Positions 63,111-64,000 of a DNA stretch of 64,000 nucleotides are shown here, one piece after another. The notes under the pieces were generated by a model, which saw nothing but the letters and a program-made list of their open reading frames with translations, was not told the origin of the DNA and ran no database searches. The position numbers and the translations under genes are program-made. The first letter of the stretch is position 1. The number at the start of each line of letters is the position of its first letter. This DNA is from Rummeliibacillus pycnus (GTDB taxonomy: Bacteria > Bacillota > Bacilli > Bacillales_A > Planococcaceae). The stretch covers positions 434,001-498,000 of the forward strand of contig NZ_KZ614145.1 of assembly GCF_002884495.1 (NCBI RefSeq), given 5' to 3'.

Positions 63111-63931
63111 TGACAACAAAAATACCAAAAGAGCGCGTTGATGTATTATTAGTTCAACGAGGCTTATGTGAAACAAGAGAGAAAGCAAAACGTACGATTA
63201 TGGCTGGCCAAGTGTACTCAAAAGAAGTTCGCATTGATAAGGCGGGGGAAAAAATCCCCGTCGATAGCGAATTGACGATTAAAGGACAACAATTACCATA
63301 TGTTAGTCGTGGCGGTTTAAAATTAGAAAAAGCATTAAAATTATTTGATGTTAATGTAAAAGATAAATTAATGCTCGATATTGGTTCTTCAACAGGCGGA
63401 TTTACAGATTGTGCCCTACAGAATGGAGCAAAACATTGTTATGCTTTAGATGTTGGTTCCAATCAGTTAGCATGGAAAATCCGTTCAGATGAGCGAGTAA
63501 CCGTTATGGAAAAAACAAACTTCCGTTATGTGACTGCCCCTGATCTAATAGAAGGACTTCCGAATTTTGCTACGATTGATGTTTCCTTTATTTCTCTAGA
63601 GTTGATCTTACCAGTATTAAAAACACTTTTGTTACCTGGTGGGGATGTGGTAGCTCTTGTAAAACCGCAATTCGAAGCTGGGAAAGAAAAAGTAGGAAAA
63701 AAAGGAGTAGTTCGTGATCCGAAAACGCATCTAGAAGTACTCGAAAAAATCGCAACTTTTTCGGAATCTATTGGCTTTGTTGTAAAAGATGCATCCTATT
63801 CACCAATAACAGGTGGGGAAGGGAATATTGAGTTTCTATACCATCTTTACAATCCAAAACCTGGAGAAGAAGTTGAATCCTACTCTGATTTTGCATCTTT
63901 AGTGAAAGAAGCACATCAACAATTAAAGTAA
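63110..63931 (+). CDS. tlyA: TlyA family rRNA 2'-O-methyltransferase
   Basis: 273 residues (YqxC in B. subtilis): an N-terminal S4 RNA-binding domain (RVDVLLVQRGLCETREKAKR), then an FtsJ-like methyltransferase with SAM motif LDIGSSTGGFTDCALQNGA and KPQFEAGKEKVGKKG. It probably methylates rRNA; the hemolysin label in the family is historical. It starts on the dxs stop codon (TAATG). Confidence 0.93.
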   Translation: MTTKIPKERVDVLLVQRGLCETREKAKRTIMAGQVYSKEVRIDKAGEKIPVDSELTIKGQQLPYVSRGGLKLEKALKLFDVNVKDKLMLDIGSSTGGFTDCALQNGAKHCYALDVGSNQLAWKIRSDERVTVMEKTNFRYVTAPDLIEGLPNFATIDVSFISLELILPVLKTLLLPGGDVVALVKPQFEAGKEKVGKKGVVRDPKTHLEVLEKIATFSESIGFVVKDASYSPITGGEGNIEFLYHLYNPKPGEEVESYSDFASLVKEAHQQLK

Positions 63932-63964
63932 CGCGGTCCTAGCTTTGTCGGACCGTGTTTTTTC
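63931..63964 (+). terminator. rho-independent terminator of the nusB-tlyA region
   Basis: ACGCGGTCC / GGACCGTGT with a 10-base loop, followed by TTTTT. Confidence 0.85.
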
Positions 63965-64000
63965 TTGTTAAAAGAAAGAAAAAATGTTACGTTATAAATG

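Noticed and set aside
1-64000. CRISPR array, IS element, prophage, rRNA or tRNA
   Set aside because: No regularly spaced repeats, transposase motifs, phage genes or stable RNA gene patterns were recognised in a visual read; a tRNAscan/ISfinder run would be the decisive check.

Overview
The window is a low-GC Firmicutes chromosome segment. Gene content and order follow the Bacillus subtilis yqf-yqg-yqh-yqx region (yqfT, zur, yqfW, ispG, yqfZ, yqgB, yqgC, sodA, pbpA, pstB, phoU, yqgN, yqgQ, yqgS, yqgU, yqgW, yqgX, yqgY, comGA-GG, gcvT-PA-PB, yqhL, lipM, yqhQ, yqhR, aroQ, yqhT, efp, spoIIIA, accBC, yqhY, nusB, folD, xseAB, ispA, dxs, tlyA). An aerobic Bacillales member of the Planococcaceae type (Lysinibacillus/Rummeliibacillus/Kurthia-like) fits best. 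Supporting this are the class II ribonucleotide reductase inserted after lipM and the absence of glcK and the rhomboid gene gluP from their usual places. This assignment is inference from synteny and was not checked by a search. No CRISPR array, rRNA, tRNA, prophage or insertion sequence was recognised.

Layout. 1-1650: end of a broken methyltransferase gene, a DinB-like protein and an unassigned racemase-like protein. 2095-10504: a TetR repressor, a perfect 14-bp palindrome, and a seven-gene acyl-CoA/leucine-type catabolic operon (acyl-CoA dehydrogenase, acyl-CoA synthetase, biotin carboxylase, biotin carrier, HMG-CoA lyase, enoyl-CoA hydratase, carboxyltransferase; yngJ-yngE order). 10607-13110: yqfT and a znuC-znuB-zur zinc uptake unit behind a clear Zur box. 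13390-15730: small accessory genes, including a lipoprotein with Zur-like sites. 15736-24586: isoprenoid (ispG), LysM and membrane proteins, sodA, pbpA, and a reduced pst locus in which pstS, pstC and pstA are missing although Pho-box-like repeats remain. 24853-32903: an MltG-like protein with its partner, rpmG, folate and lipoteichoic acid genes, several small membrane proteins, a candidate small RNA, and a SufR-like regulator.

33233-36968 is the comG competence pseudopilus operon. 37153-41992 is aroK, then a tandem glycine riboswitch controlling gcvT-gcvPA-gcvPB. 42230-51137 holds yqhL, lipM, nrdJ behind two NrdR boxes, yqhQ, yqhR, aroQ, yqhT and efp. 51668-54391 is a damaged spoIIIA operon: AA and AB are absent, AC has lost its start codon, AE lacks its N-terminus, AF is cut to 48 residues and AG is frameshifted, while AH looks whole. 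54507-63931 is the housekeeping block accB-accC-yqhY-nusB-folD-xseA-xseB-ispA-dxs-tlyA.

The points most worth checking are the decaying or remodelled spoIIIA locus, a candidate C-rich small RNA on the minus strand at 31636-31739, the pst scar behind an apparently retained Pho promoter, the NrdR box pair at nrdJ, and the second Zur-like site pair in front of an unknown lipoprotein.
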